Below, piece after piece: positions 52,750 to 61,503 of a stretch of 64,000 nucleotides of DNA. The notes beneath the pieces are model-generated. The model was not told where the DNA came from. It saw only the letters and a list, made by a program, of their open reading frames with translations, and searched no databases. Positions within the stretch are counted from its first letter, which is position 1, and each line of letters opens with the position of its first letter. This DNA is from JAQAZP01 sp965531145 (GTDB taxonomy: Bacteria; Acidobacteriota; JAQAZP01): contig CBESOE010000003.1 of NCBI GenBank assembly GCA_965531145.1, positions 1 to 64,000 on the forward strand, given 5' to 3'. The translations under genes and the position numbers were made by a program.

Positions 52750-54639
52750 TCAGTCGTATTTTCGCAGCAGCTCCGGGGCCACACGGCCCACCAGATCCAG
52801 CAGAGCCGCATCCCTGCCGCCGGCCTCCTCGAAGGAGAGGCGGCCCACCTCCTCGCCGTCCCGGGTCATCACCGCCCGGCCCTCCCCCGCTTCCACCAGC
52901 CAGCCGCCGGGAAGCAGGTCGCGGCGCAGGATCGCTTCCTGTCCCGCCGGTTCCTCGAGGATCACCAGGTCCGCGCCCTGGTGCACCATACCGTAGTCGT
53001 CGATCTGGTCCGCGGTGTGACTGAACAGCGCCGCGTCCAGCTTCGGGTTGCGCAGCAGCAGTTTGACATTGTCGTCGTGGTGCTTGTTCTTGTGAAAGTA
53101 GCCGCCGTTGAAGTGGATACCGTCGGCGGTGAGGGCGCCGAACTCCAGTCCCGGCCGCACCCCTTCCAGCAGCAGGTGGATCCCCCCGGCCAGCCCGGTA
53201 TCGATGCGGTTGCCGGCGATGATCGGTACTCGCCCGTGGGCCGGCGCCGGGAAGTGCCCCTCCATGACCGTGCCGGGAACGTCGATGGACTCACCGATGG
53301 CCGGGGCCAGGTGCATGAAGACGCCGGGGCCGGCGTTGATCTCGATGATGCCGAAACTGCCCTCGTCCCAGGGTTTGGCGATGTCTTGCGCCAGCACGTC
53401 GATACCGAGGATCCCCACCTCGATATACTTGGCGATGTCCTCCACCATCTTCACATTCTTCGGGTGCATCTTGTCGGTGACGTTGATCGACACCCCGCCG
53501 GCCGAGATGTTGGCCACCCGCCGGAGAAAGACCCGTTCGCCCTCCTTCGGCACGTACTCCAGCGAGAGGTCCTGCAACTGGAGATACTCCCGCAGGTCGT
53601 CGTCGATGTTGATCTTGCACAGTGGTGAACGGGCGTTGTCCAGCCGGACCACGGTATCGTTTTCCGCCGCAATCAGTTCGCTGATCGTGCCGGAACCGTC
53701 CCCGTCCACGTAGGCCGGAACCCGCTCCAGGGCGGCGACGAACTTGCCGTTCACCGTGAGCAGCCGGTGATCGGTGCCGTAGATCTCCTTTTCCACGATG
53801 GCCCCGTCAAAGGAGACGCCCTCCTCGCGGCAGGACTCGAGGATCCGGCCAAAGGCCGTGCGCACCTCGGCGTCGGACTTGATCCCGGTGGTCACCCCCT
53901 GGCCCTTGTGCCCGGCCAGCGGTTTGACCACCACCGGAAAACCCTGCTCGTGGGCTTCGGCCACCGCGGCATCGGCGGTGAAGGTGTTGCTGCCGCTGGG
54001 CGTGGGGAACCCGCACATCAGCAGGAAGTCCTTGACCATGTCCTTGAAGGTAGTGAACTCGGTGTCCTTGATCGAATCGGTGTGGAAGGTGGTGGAGCGG
54101 CCGCGGACGTGCCGCTTGCCGTAACCCCACATGAAGACGTTTTCCTCGTAGAGGAAGAGCACCGGGATGTTGCGCTTCAACCCGGCCTCGATGAGGGAGT
54201 AGATGGTGGGGCCGCCAAAGACGGTGGCGTCGAACTCCCCCTGCAGTTTCTCGAAACCGCCGTCAAAATCGAACGGCTGGTCGCCGTTCAGGGCCCGCAA
54301 CCAGTCGGCGACGAACTCGGCACAGTTCCGGGCGATGAGGTTGTCCAGGTATTCCACCGCCACCAGCACGTCATCCCCGTCGCCGTGCACCGCGTATTTG
54401 TTGACGAAGAGGTCGATGTCCATCTTCATCACCTGGATCAGCACCTGGGCGTAGAGTTCGGCCACCCGGTCCGGGAACTGCGCATCCAGGGCAGGAAATT
54501 TTTCCAGCACCGCGTCGCGGTAATGATCCACTTCGGGGCCTTCCGGGGCGAGCAGCAGGTTGATCACCAGCGCCTGCCGGTCCAGATAGAAGTTCGGACC
54601 GATAAAATTCTGGAATGAATGCACCGTGAAATCTTGCAT
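52750..54639 (-). CDS. CphA-prime: cyanophycin-synthetase-like protein with degenerate Mur-ligase part
   Basis: 629 residues. The N-domain (FIGPNFYLDRQALVINL) and ATP-grasp domain (PVVVKPLAGHKGQGVTTG, with FGIIEINAGPGVFMH) follow CphA. The C-terminal part aligns with the start of the Mur-ligase domain but reads IAGNRIDTGLAG where the ATP-binding GxxGKT should be, and then ends early. Such P-loop-less paralogues next to cphA are known in several bacteria (often called CphA-prime); their role is unsettled, with partial synthesis or regulation suggested. The start at 54639 is supported by AAAAGGAGA. It is second in the cphB-cphA-prime-iadA-cphA operon. Confidence 0.85.
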   Translation of the reverse strand: MQDFTVHSFQNFIGPNFYLDRQALVINLLLAPEGPEVDHYRDAVLEKFPALDAQFPDRVAELYAQVLIQVMKMDIDLFVNKYAVHGDGDDVLVAVEYLDNLIARNCAEFVADWLRALNGDQPFDFDGGFEKLQGEFDATVFGGPTIYSLIEAGLKRNIPVLFLYEENVFMWGYGKRHVRGRSTTFHTDSIKDTEFTTFKDMVKDFLLMCGFPTPSGSNTFTADAAVAEAHEQGFPVVVKPLAGHKGQGVTTGIKSDAEVRTAFGRILESCREEGVSFDGAIVEKEIYGTDHRLLTVNGKFVAALERVPAYVDGDGSGTISELIAAENDTVVRLDNARSPLCKINIDDDLREYLQLQDLSLEYVPKEGERVFLRRVANISAGGVSINVTDKMHPKNVKMVEDIAKYIEVGILGIDVLAQDIAKPWDEGSFGIIEINAGPGVFMHLAPAIGESIDVPGTVMEGHFPAPAHGRVPIIAGNRIDTGLAGGIHLLLEGVRPGLEFGALTADGIHFNGGYFHKNKHHDDNVKLLLRNPKLDAALFSHTADQIDDYGMVHQGADLVILEEPAGQEAILRRDLLPGGWLVEAGEGRAVMTRDGEEVGRLSFEEAGGRDAALLDLVGRVAPELLRKYD

Positions 54640-54670
54640 CAGGAATCTCCTTTTCCGTGGCCCGGACTTT

Positions 54671-55531
54671 TCACGATTTCACAACGGACCACCGCCGGAT
54701 GTTGAACCGGACGCCGGCCGAGAGAAAGCCGAGCCGCAGCCCATCGAGGGAGATGGGCGTGTCCAGTTCGCATTCCTTGTAGTTGCTGTAACTGAGCTCC
54801 TGGGAGTTGAGGACGATCACCGTGCCCTGACCCACCACTTCAGCTATTCCCCCCGGGCCGATGATCATTCCCGTGTTCTCGCTGAGGCCGATCCCGCGGT
54901 CATTGCGGCTGTTGACCAGGAACTGGGCCAGACGGCCGATGCGGTTGCGCTTGACGAAGTGGGTATCAACCGTGATTCCCCGGATAAACCCGAACCCCTG
55001 GCTGTGTCGCACGCGCCCCTTGTGCAGCCCCTTGAGTGTGCCGTCAAACAGCATCGGGTCGCTGGCCGCGGCGGCCCCGGCGCTGCTCCCGGCCACCGTG
55101 GCGCCTCGCCGTAGCGCCTGGCGGGTCTCCTCGATGGCTCGACTGCCGCCGAGAAGCCGGACCAGTCGGACCTGGTCACCGCCGGTGAAAAAGATCAGGT
55201 CCGAGGCACTGATCCGCTTGGCGTGACGGTCCAGATCGGCCTCGTCGCGAGCTCGAATATCCAGCGTGAAAACACGGCTGACGCCCAGACTGCGAAAAGC
55301 CCGGGCATACTGCCTGGCCAGGCCCGCCGGGCTCCGGCTGGCACTGGGAATGATGGAGACGGTTCTGGCGCCGTTGAGATCTACCGTGCGGCGAAGAATT
55401 TCCTTCCTCCCCGTTCGGTCCTCGGCACCACCGATGAGGACGAGATACCCCCGCCTGGGTCTGATCTGTTCGTTCTTTTTCACGGTTGCACCGGATGTTG
55501 GCCGCCTGCCCTGCGGCAGTGCGTAAGCCAA
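54671..55531 (-). CDS. cphB: Cyanophycinase (S51 family serine exopeptidase)
   Basis: 286 residues if the TTG at 55531 is used; a GTG at 55483 would give 270, and neither has a good ribosome site. Family motifs: YLVLIGGAEDR, IFFTGGDQVRL, and the nucleophile Ser in VAGSSAGAAAAS; the His-containing segment is VRHSQGFGF and TVDTHF. It cuts cyanophycin to beta-Asp-Arg dipeptides, which IadA then hydrolyses. No signal peptide is seen, so it acts inside the cell. It is first in the cyanophycin operon. The predicted promoter lies at 55557-55586. Confidence 0.92.
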   Translation of the reverse strand: MAYALPQGRRPTSGATVKKNEQIRPRRGYLVLIGGAEDRTGRKEILRRTVDLNGARTVSIIPSASRSPAGLARQYARAFRSLGVSRVFTLDIRARDEADLDRHAKRISASDLIFFTGGDQVRLVRLLGGSRAIEETRQALRRGATVAGSSAGAAAASDPMLFDGTLKGLHKGRVRHSQGFGFIRGITVDTHFVKRNRIGRLAQFLVNSRNDRGIGLSENTGMIIGPGGIAEVVGQGTVIVLNSQELSYSNYKECELDTPISLDGLRLGFLSAGVRFNIRRWSVVKS

Positions 55532-55556
55532 TACTTATGTAGGAATTAGGGCGTGA

Positions 55557-55586
55557 AGTTTAGCATGGAGATTCAGGCTCGGTCAA
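55557..55586 (-). promoter_or_regulatory. Predicted promoter of the cyanophycin operon
   Basis: TTGACC (55581-55586), an 18-nt spacer and TAAACT (55557-55562) on the minus strand, about 20 nt upstream of the first possible cphB start. Confidence 0.55.
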
Positions 55587-55621
55587 CCGCGCCACCTGCT
55601 TGGCCGAGCCCTGTGCCAGGG

Positions 55622-55649
55622 TTGCGCCGCCGGTAAATCCTGCTATGCT
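55622..55649 (+). promoter_or_regulatory. Possible promoter of the double uvrA gene
   Basis: An extended -10 TGCTATGCT (55641-55649) with TTGCGC (55622-55627) 16 nt upstream. No SOS-box-like CTGT-N8-ACAG was found. Confidence 0.4.
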
Positions 55650-55699
55650 CTTGCCCTTCAATCGGCGGAGCCTGTTCGTGGCCGTCAGCAGGGACACTG

Positions 55700-58600
55700 G
55701 TGTGGGGCGGAGAGAAGAACCCGGTGGGAAAAAAAGCACAGAACAAACAGGTGAAGCCGGAGGTGATTCGCGTTCGGGGAGCCCGGCAACACAACCTGCG
55801 CGGTGTGGACATCGATCTGCCGCTGCAGCGGATCACCGTGATCTCCGGCGTCAGCGGCTCAGGCAAATCCTCGCTGGCCTTTGACACCCTCTACGCCGAA
55901 GGGCAGCGGCGCTACGTGGAGACCTTTTCCCCCTATGCCCGGCAGTTCCTCGACCGGATGAACCCGCCGGACGTGCGGCGCATCGTCTCCATCCCCCCGG
56001 CCATCGCCATCCAGGGTACCGACCCGCTGAAGAGTTCGCGCTCCACCGTGGGCACCATGACCGAACTCCAGGACCACCTCAAGCTGCTCTTTGCCCGCAC
56101 GGCCACCCTGCACTGCCGAGGCTGCGGCGAACCGGTGCAGCCGGACACCCCGGAATCGATCTGCCGGGTTTTGCTGGAGGACGCGCCCGGCCGCAAGGCG
56201 GTGGTGGCCATGCCGCTCAACGTGCCCCGCAGGCTGCCGGCCGCCGACGTGCGCCGGGCCCTGGAGAGCCAGGGCCTCTTGCGGGTTATTGCCGGCGATG
56301 AGGTGGCCGGTCTGCAGCAGATCCCTGAACGGCGGCACAGCAAACGAATCGAAGTTGTGCTGGACCGGCTGGTCATCGACCCGGCGGAGAGCGGCCGGAT
56401 CATCGGCTCCCTGGAGACGGCCCTCGACCTCGGCCGTGGCCGGGCCCTGGTCTTTCTGCCCGGGGACAACCGGCGTCTGCACTTCTCCACCGGCCGCCAC
56501 TGCGCCGGCTGCGACATAGCCTATGACCCGCCCACGCCCAACCTCTTCTCCTTCAACGACCCGGTGGGCGCCTGCCCCGAGTGCAAGGGGTTTGGCCGGC
56601 TCATCGAGATCGACCCCGAACTGGTGATTCCGGACCAGCGAAAGACCATCGCCCAGGGCCCGGTACGACCCTGGGTCACCGGCTCCTTCACCGAGGGGCA
56701 GGACGAGCTGGTGGCCTTCTGCCGCCGCCGGGGCATCCCGCTGGACATCCCCTGGCGTGAGCTTGGCCGGGAAACGCGCCACCTGATCTGGGAAGGCACC
56801 GACGACTTCCCCGGCGTCATCGGCTATTTCCAGTGGTTGGAAACCAAGTCGTACAAGATGCACGTACGGGTCAAGCTCTCCCGCTACCGTCTCTACCGCA
56901 CCTGCACCGCCTGCGGCGGCTCGCGGCTGCAGCCCGGTGCCCTGCTCTACCGGCTGGGCGGGCTGACCCTGGCCGACTTCAACGCGCTGCCGGTGGACGG
57001 TTCCCTCGGTTGGCTGCAGCACATCGAAGCCGAACTGCCCGGCGATCCGGCCACACGGATGATCCTCGACGAGGTGCGAAACCGCCTCGACTACCTCTGC
57101 CGGGTGGGCCTGGGCTACATCACCCTCGCCCGGCAATCCCGCACCCTCTCCGGCGGGGAGGTTGAGCGGATCGGCCTGACCACCGCCCTGGGCACCGCAC
57201 TGGTCAACACGCTCTTCGTGCTGGACGAACCGAGCATCGGCCTGCACCCCCGGGATGTGGGCCGGCTGGTGGAGGTGCTCCACGGCCTGCGCGACGCGGG
57301 CAACACCGTGGTGGTGGTGGAGCACGATCCGGAGATGATGAGGGCGGCGGACCACGCGGTGGACATGGGCCCCGGCGCCGGGGAGCAGGGGGGCCGGGTG
57401 ATCTACCAGGGCCCGGCAGCCGACCTGCCGGCCTGTGCCGAATCGAGGACTGGACGCTACCTGGCCGGAACCGAGCGGATCACACCGCCGGCGCGGCGAC
57501 GCCGGCCAAAACGCGGGAGAAACATTCGCCTGCTGGGAGCGGCGGAACACAACCTCAAGGGGGTGGACGCGCGCATCGATTTTGGTCTGCTGACCTGCAT
57601 CACCGGAGTCTCGGGCTCGGGCAAGAGCACCCTGGTGGAGGAGGTGCTCTACCGCAACCTGCGCCGCAAGCTGGGCAAACCCCAGCTGCCCCACGGCGCC
57701 CCGGGGCGTTGCCGCGGCATCCGCGATGCCCACCGGCTGTCCGACGTGGTGCTGGTGGACCAGGCCCCGGTGGGGTCCAGCCCCCGGGCCAACGCCGCCA
57801 CTTACCTCAAGGCCTTCGCCCCGATCCGGAACCAGTTCGCCGCCACCGAGCTGGCCGAACGGCGGGGTTTCAACGCCGGGACCTTCTCCTTCAACGTGGA
57901 CGATGGCCGCTGCCCCACCTGTCGCGGCAGCGGCCACGAGAAGGTGGAGATGCAGTTCCTCTCCGATATCTACCTCCCCTGCCCGGAATGCGGCGGCAGC
58001 CGTTACAAGGCCGAGGTGCTGGAGGTGCGGCTGCGGGGCAGCAGTATCGCCGACGTGCTGCAGATGACCGCCTCCGAGGCCTCGACCTTTTTCGGCGGCA
58101 AGGTCCGCGATGCGCTGGAACCGCTGGTCACCGTGGGACTGGGCTACCTCCGCCTGGGACAGCCGCTGAGCACCCTCTCCGGCGGCGAGGCCCAGCGGGT
58201 TAAACTGGCCGGGAGGATGGGTCCGGGGACCAGACCCGCCGACAAGCCTTCGCTGTTTCTCTTCGACGAGCCCACCACCGGCCTGCACCCCACTGACGTG
58301 GCCCAATTGCTCCGGGCCTGGGAACCGCTGCTGGACGCCGGACACGGCCTGGTGGTGATCGAGCACAACCTCGACGTGATCGCCGCTGCCGACCGGGTGA
58401 TCGACCTTGGCCCGGAAGGGGGTGACCTGGGTGGCCGGATCGTGGCCCAGGGCACTCCGGAGGAGGTGGCCACCGCTCCCGGGTCGCACACCGGCCGCTA
58501 CCTGGCCCGCCATCTGGAGCAGTTCTCACACACCTCTGAGCTGGAGGGGGTGGCCGCACCGCCGACAGCCATCTATGCCGGGAGCCGGCTGCAAACCACC

Positions 58601-61165
58601 CCTGAGAACGGTGCGGCGGTGGTCATTCAGGGCGCCCGCCAGCACAACCTCCGCAACATACGGGTGGAGGTACCGCTGAACCGCCTGGTGGCGGTGACCG
58701 GCGTCTCCGGCTCGGGCAAATCGAGCCTGGCCTTTGACGTGCTCTTTGCCGAGGGCCAGCGCCGTTACCTCGATTCGCTTTCCACCTATGTCCGGCAATA
58801 CGTCCGGCCGCTCACCCGGCCCGACGTGGACCGGATCAGCGGCATCCCCCCCACCGTGGCCATAGAACAGCGCACCAGCCGCGGCAGCCGGCGCTCCACC
58901 GTGGCCACCCTGACCGAGATCTACCCCTACCTGCGCCTGCTCTTCACCCGGGTTGGGGTTCAGCACTGCCCGGGATGCGATATCCCCATCGGCGCCCGCC
59001 AGCGAACCGCCGTAGCGGCGGCCGTGGCCCGGGAGTTCCGTGGCCGGCAGGTACTGATCCACGCGCCGCTGATCCGCTCACGCAAGGGTTTTCACCGGGA
59101 GGTGGCCCGCTGGGCCGCCCGCAAGGGGTTCGAGACTCTGCGGGTGGACGGGGTAGCTGTATCATCACGGAAATTTCCCGACCTGGAACGGTTCAGGGAG
59201 CACGACGTTGATGCGCTGGTGGGTGAGTTCAAACTCCCCGCCTCGGGCCGCCGGGCCAGCGTGGCGCTGCGCGAGGCGGTGGACCTGGCCCTGCAGGTTG
59301 GCGACGGCCTGCTCCAGGTCACCGGGGCCGGCGAGCCCGGTCCCGGCGAGGTGTTCAGCACCCGTCGCAGCTGTCCCGGCTGCGGCACCGGCTTCCCCGA
59401 GCCCGATCCGCGGATGTTCTCGTTCCACAGCCCGCTGGGCCACTGCCCGTCATGCAGGGGCAGCGGGGTTCTGGGCGCCCCGGATGAAGAGGAGAATGGC
59501 CGGCAGAAGGACTCCACGGCGGCGACCTGCCCGGACTGCACGGGCCAGCGTCTCAATCCGATCGCCCTGGCGGTCAGGGTGGGTGGGCTCTCCATCGCCG
59601 ACCTCACCGCCCTCACCGTGGAGCAGGCGGAGGAACTGCTGGCCGGCGGCCTGGGGCTGGACCAGCGGCAGATGCGGGTGGCCCGGGTGATCATCTCCGA
59701 AACCTCGTCCCGCCTGGCTTTTCTGCGGGAAGTGGGTCTGGACTACCTCGGCCTCGACCGCGCGGCGGACACCCTCTCCACCGGCGAGGCCCAGCGGATT
59801 CGTCTCGCCGCACAACTGGGTTCCAACCTCCGCGGCGTGCTCTACGTGCTGGACGAACCCACCATCGGCCTGCACCCCCGTGATAACCGCCGTCTGGTGG
59901 CCACGCTTAAAAAGCTGCGGCGCAAGGGGAACACCGTTGTGGTGGTGGAACACGACGAGATGACCATCCGCAGCGCCGACCACGTCATCGACCTGGGCCC
60001 CGGCGCCGGATCCGGGGGCGGCGAGCTGGTGGCCACCGGCCGGCCGGCGGAGATCGCCAGGGACAAACGCTCGGTCACCGGACGCTGGCTGCGTCAGGGA
60101 AAGCGCACCCGCCGCTTGACGGCAGCCAGGACGCCGCGGACGCCGGCCGGCGCTATCCGGATCAAGGGCGCCGCCGAGCACAACCTCAAGGACATCGACG
60201 TGGCCATCCCCACCGGGATCTTCACCTGTGTCACCGGCGTTTCCGGCTCGGGCAAGAGCACCCTGGTCCGCGAGGTGCTCCACCGCACTGTGCGCCAGGC
60301 CCTGTCCCGCAGCCACCGCCGGTCGTCATCCCCGCCACCGGGTCGCTGCCGATCCATCGAAGGGGCGCAACTGGTGTCCCGCACGGTGGAGGTGGACCAG
60401 TCCCCCATCGGCCGCACACCCCGCTCGGTGCCGGCCACCTATGTCGGTTTCTACGACCGGATCCGCCGGCTCTTTGCCGGCCTGCCCGAGTCGCGGCTCC
60501 GCGGTTACGGCCCCGGCCGCTTCTCCTTCAACGTCAAACAGGGCCGCTGTCCCAACTGCGAGGGCCAGGGCCGGCTCCGGGCGGCGATGAGTTTTCTCCC
60601 CGATGTCTTTGTTCCCTGCACTGTCTGCGATGGCCGCCGCTTCGAGCCGGAGACACTGGAAGTACGCTTCCGGGGCCGCAGCATCGCCGGCGTACTGGAG
60701 ATGACCGTTGCCGAGGCCCGCGAACTCTTCTCCGAGGTGTCCGCCATCCGCCGGCCGCTGGCCCTGCTGGAAGAGATCGGCCTCGGCTACCTGCCCCTGG
60801 GCCAGCCCAGCCCCACCCTCTCCGGCGGCGAGGCCCAGCGGATCAAGCTGGCCGCCGAACTGGCCGCCGCCGGTACCCAGGGCGGAGACACCCTCTACAT
60901 CCTCGAGGAGCCCACCACCGGCCTGCACGCCGGCGACGTGGCGCGGCTGGCCACCGTGCTGGAACGACTGGCCGATGCCGGCAACACGGTGGTGGTGATC
61001 GAGCACAACCTCGACCTCATCGCCCGGGCCGACCATCTGATCGACCTCGGCCCAGAGGGCGGCGACGCCGGGGGCCGTTTGGTGGCCCTGGGCACCCCCC
61101 GTGAATTGGCCTCCACCCCTGACCGCTCCCACACCTGCCATGAGCTCGCCGAGTATTTCGGATAG
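55700..61165 (+). CDS. uvrA: Double-length UvrA (two complete UvrA units fused in tandem)
   Basis: 1821 residues, about twice a normal UvrA. Four ABC Walker A motifs (GVSGSGKS) lie near residues 51, 635, 1001 and 1512, so units one (1 to about 945) and two (about 970-1821) each have two ATPase domains. Zinc-binding Cys pairs occur in both halves (CAGCD...CPECKG, CPTCRGSG...CPECGG; CPGCG...CPSCRG, CPNCEGQG...CTVCDG). Signatures are LSGGEVERIGL, LSGGEAQRVKL, LSTGEAQRIRL and LSGGEAQRIKL; the third has Thr for Gly. UvrA normally works as a dimer in damage recognition, so this may be a single-chain pseudo-dimer. The start is GTG 55700 or GTG 55724. The stop TAG lies inside repeat unit D1. Confidence 0.95.
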   Translation: MWGGEKNPVGKKAQNKQVKPEVIRVRGARQHNLRGVDIDLPLQRITVISGVSGSGKSSLAFDTLYAEGQRRYVETFSPYARQFLDRMNPPDVRRIVSIPPAIAIQGTDPLKSSRSTVGTMTELQDHLKLLFARTATLHCRGCGEPVQPDTPESICRVLLEDAPGRKAVVAMPLNVPRRLPAADVRRALESQGLLRVIAGDEVAGLQQIPERRHSKRIEVVLDRLVIDPAESGRIIGSLETALDLGRGRALVFLPGDNRRLHFSTGRHCAGCDIAYDPPTPNLFSFNDPVGACPECKGFGRLIEIDPELVIPDQRKTIAQGPVRPWVTGSFTEGQDELVAFCRRRGIPLDIPWRELGRETRHLIWEGTDDFPGVIGYFQWLETKSYKMHVRVKLSRYRLYRTCTACGGSRLQPGALLYRLGGLTLADFNALPVDGSLGWLQHIEAELPGDPATRMILDEVRNRLDYLCRVGLGYITLARQSRTLSGGEVERIGLTTALGTALVNTLFVLDEPSIGLHPRDVGRLVEVLHGLRDAGNTVVVVEHDPEMMRAADHAVDMGPGAGEQGGRVIYQGPAADLPACAESRTGRYLAGTERITPPARRRRPKRGRNIRLLGAAEHNLKGVDARIDFGLLTCITGVSGSGKSTLVEEVLYRNLRRKLGKPQLPHGAPGRCRGIRDAHRLSDVVLVDQAPVGSSPRANAATYLKAFAPIRNQFAATELAERRGFNAGTFSFNVDDGRCPTCRGSGHEKVEMQFLSDIYLPCPECGGSRYKAEVLEVRLRGSSIADVLQMTASEASTFFGGKVRDALEPLVTVGLGYLRLGQPLSTLSGGEAQRVKLAGRMGPGTRPADKPSLFLFDEPTTGLHPTDVAQLLRAWEPLLDAGHGLVVIEHNLDVIAAADRVIDLGPEGGDLGGRIVAQGTPEEVATAPGSHTGRYLARHLEQFSHTSELEGVAAPPTAIYAGSRLQTTPENGAAVVIQGARQHNLRNIRVEVPLNRLVAVTGVSGSGKSSLAFDVLFAEGQRRYLDSLSTYVRQYVRPLTRPDVDRISGIPPTVAIEQRTSRGSRRSTVATLTEIYPYLRLLFTRVGVQHCPGCDIPIGARQRTAVAAAVAREFRGRQVLIHAPLIRSRKGFHREVARWAARKGFETLRVDGVAVSSRKFPDLERFREHDVDALVGEFKLPASGRRASVALREAVDLALQVGDGLLQVTGAGEPGPGEVFSTRRSCPGCGTGFPEPDPRMFSFHSPLGHCPSCRGSGVLGAPDEEENGRQKDSTAATCPDCTGQRLNPIALAVRVGGLSIADLTALTVEQAEELLAGGLGLDQRQMRVARVIISETSSRLAFLREVGLDYLGLDRAADTLSTGEAQRIRLAAQLGSNLRGVLYVLDEPTIGLHPRDNRRLVATLKKLRRKGNTVVVVEHDEMTIRSADHVIDLGPGAGSGGGELVATGRPAEIARDKRSVTGRWLRQGKRTRRLTAARTPRTPAGAIRIKGAAEHNLKDIDVAIPTGIFTCVTGVSGSGKSTLVREVLHRTVRQALSRSHRRSSSPPPGRCRSIEGAQLVSRTVEVDQSPIGRTPRSVPATYVGFYDRIRRLFAGLPESRLRGYGPGRFSFNVKQGRCPNCEGQGRLRAAMSFLPDVFVPCTVCDGRRFEPETLEVRFRGRSIAGVLEMTVAEARELFSEVSAIRRPLALLEEIGLGYLPLGQPSPTLSGGEAQRIKLAAELAAAGTQGGDTLYILEEPTTGLHAGDVARLATVLERLADAGNTVVVIEHNLDLIARADHLIDLGPEGGDAGGRLVALGTPRELASTPDRSHTCHELAEYFG

Positions 61166-61421
61166 GGGACAGCTACTCCCTTGCCCAAACATCTGATTCT
61201 TATCGGGATGAAAACAGCGGGGACAGTTACCTATTCTTTTCAGCAGATAGGGACAGCTACCTCATCCTTTAACTGATTGATTATTGGATAGATATGATTT
61301 GCAGGGACAGTTACATCCGGTTTCGCTGCTCCTGAAATGAGCAGGACCATAAGGAGGTAACTGTCCCCACCTCAATCAAACAACTGATAACAAGTGGGAT
61401 ATGTAACCAGGTAGCTGTCCC
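61163..61421. repeat. Cluster D: six GGGACAG(C/T)TAC repeat units
   Basis: Forward units: 61165-61176 (CTAC), 61219-61230 (TTAC), 61250-61260 (CTAC), 61304-61314 (TTAC). Inverted units: 61357-61368 (GTAA) and 61411-61421 (GTAG). Units three to six form a nested palindrome, T-type pairing with T-type inside and C-type with C-type outside. The spacers differ in length and sequence, so it is not a CRISPR array. The first unit contains the uvrA stop codon. The whole gap 61166-61503 holds no gene. Confidence 0.88.
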
Positions 61422-61503
61422 TCATTTAGTCACCCTGTGACATGTCAGGGCACTTGCCAACACCAGGGTGCTGGGCTACGCTGTTCCGCAGGAGGAACCC
61501 AGA

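Noticed and set aside
55859..58513. 884-codon open frame antisense to uvrA.
   Set aside because: The uvrA motifs on the plus strand are unambiguous, and the antisense product is His/Gly/Gln-rich without any family resemblance.
61163..61421. Possible CRISPR array after uvrA.
   Set aside because: Repeat cores are only about 11-12 bp, occur in both orientations and have spacers of unequal length (about 19-43 nt); no cas genes are present.
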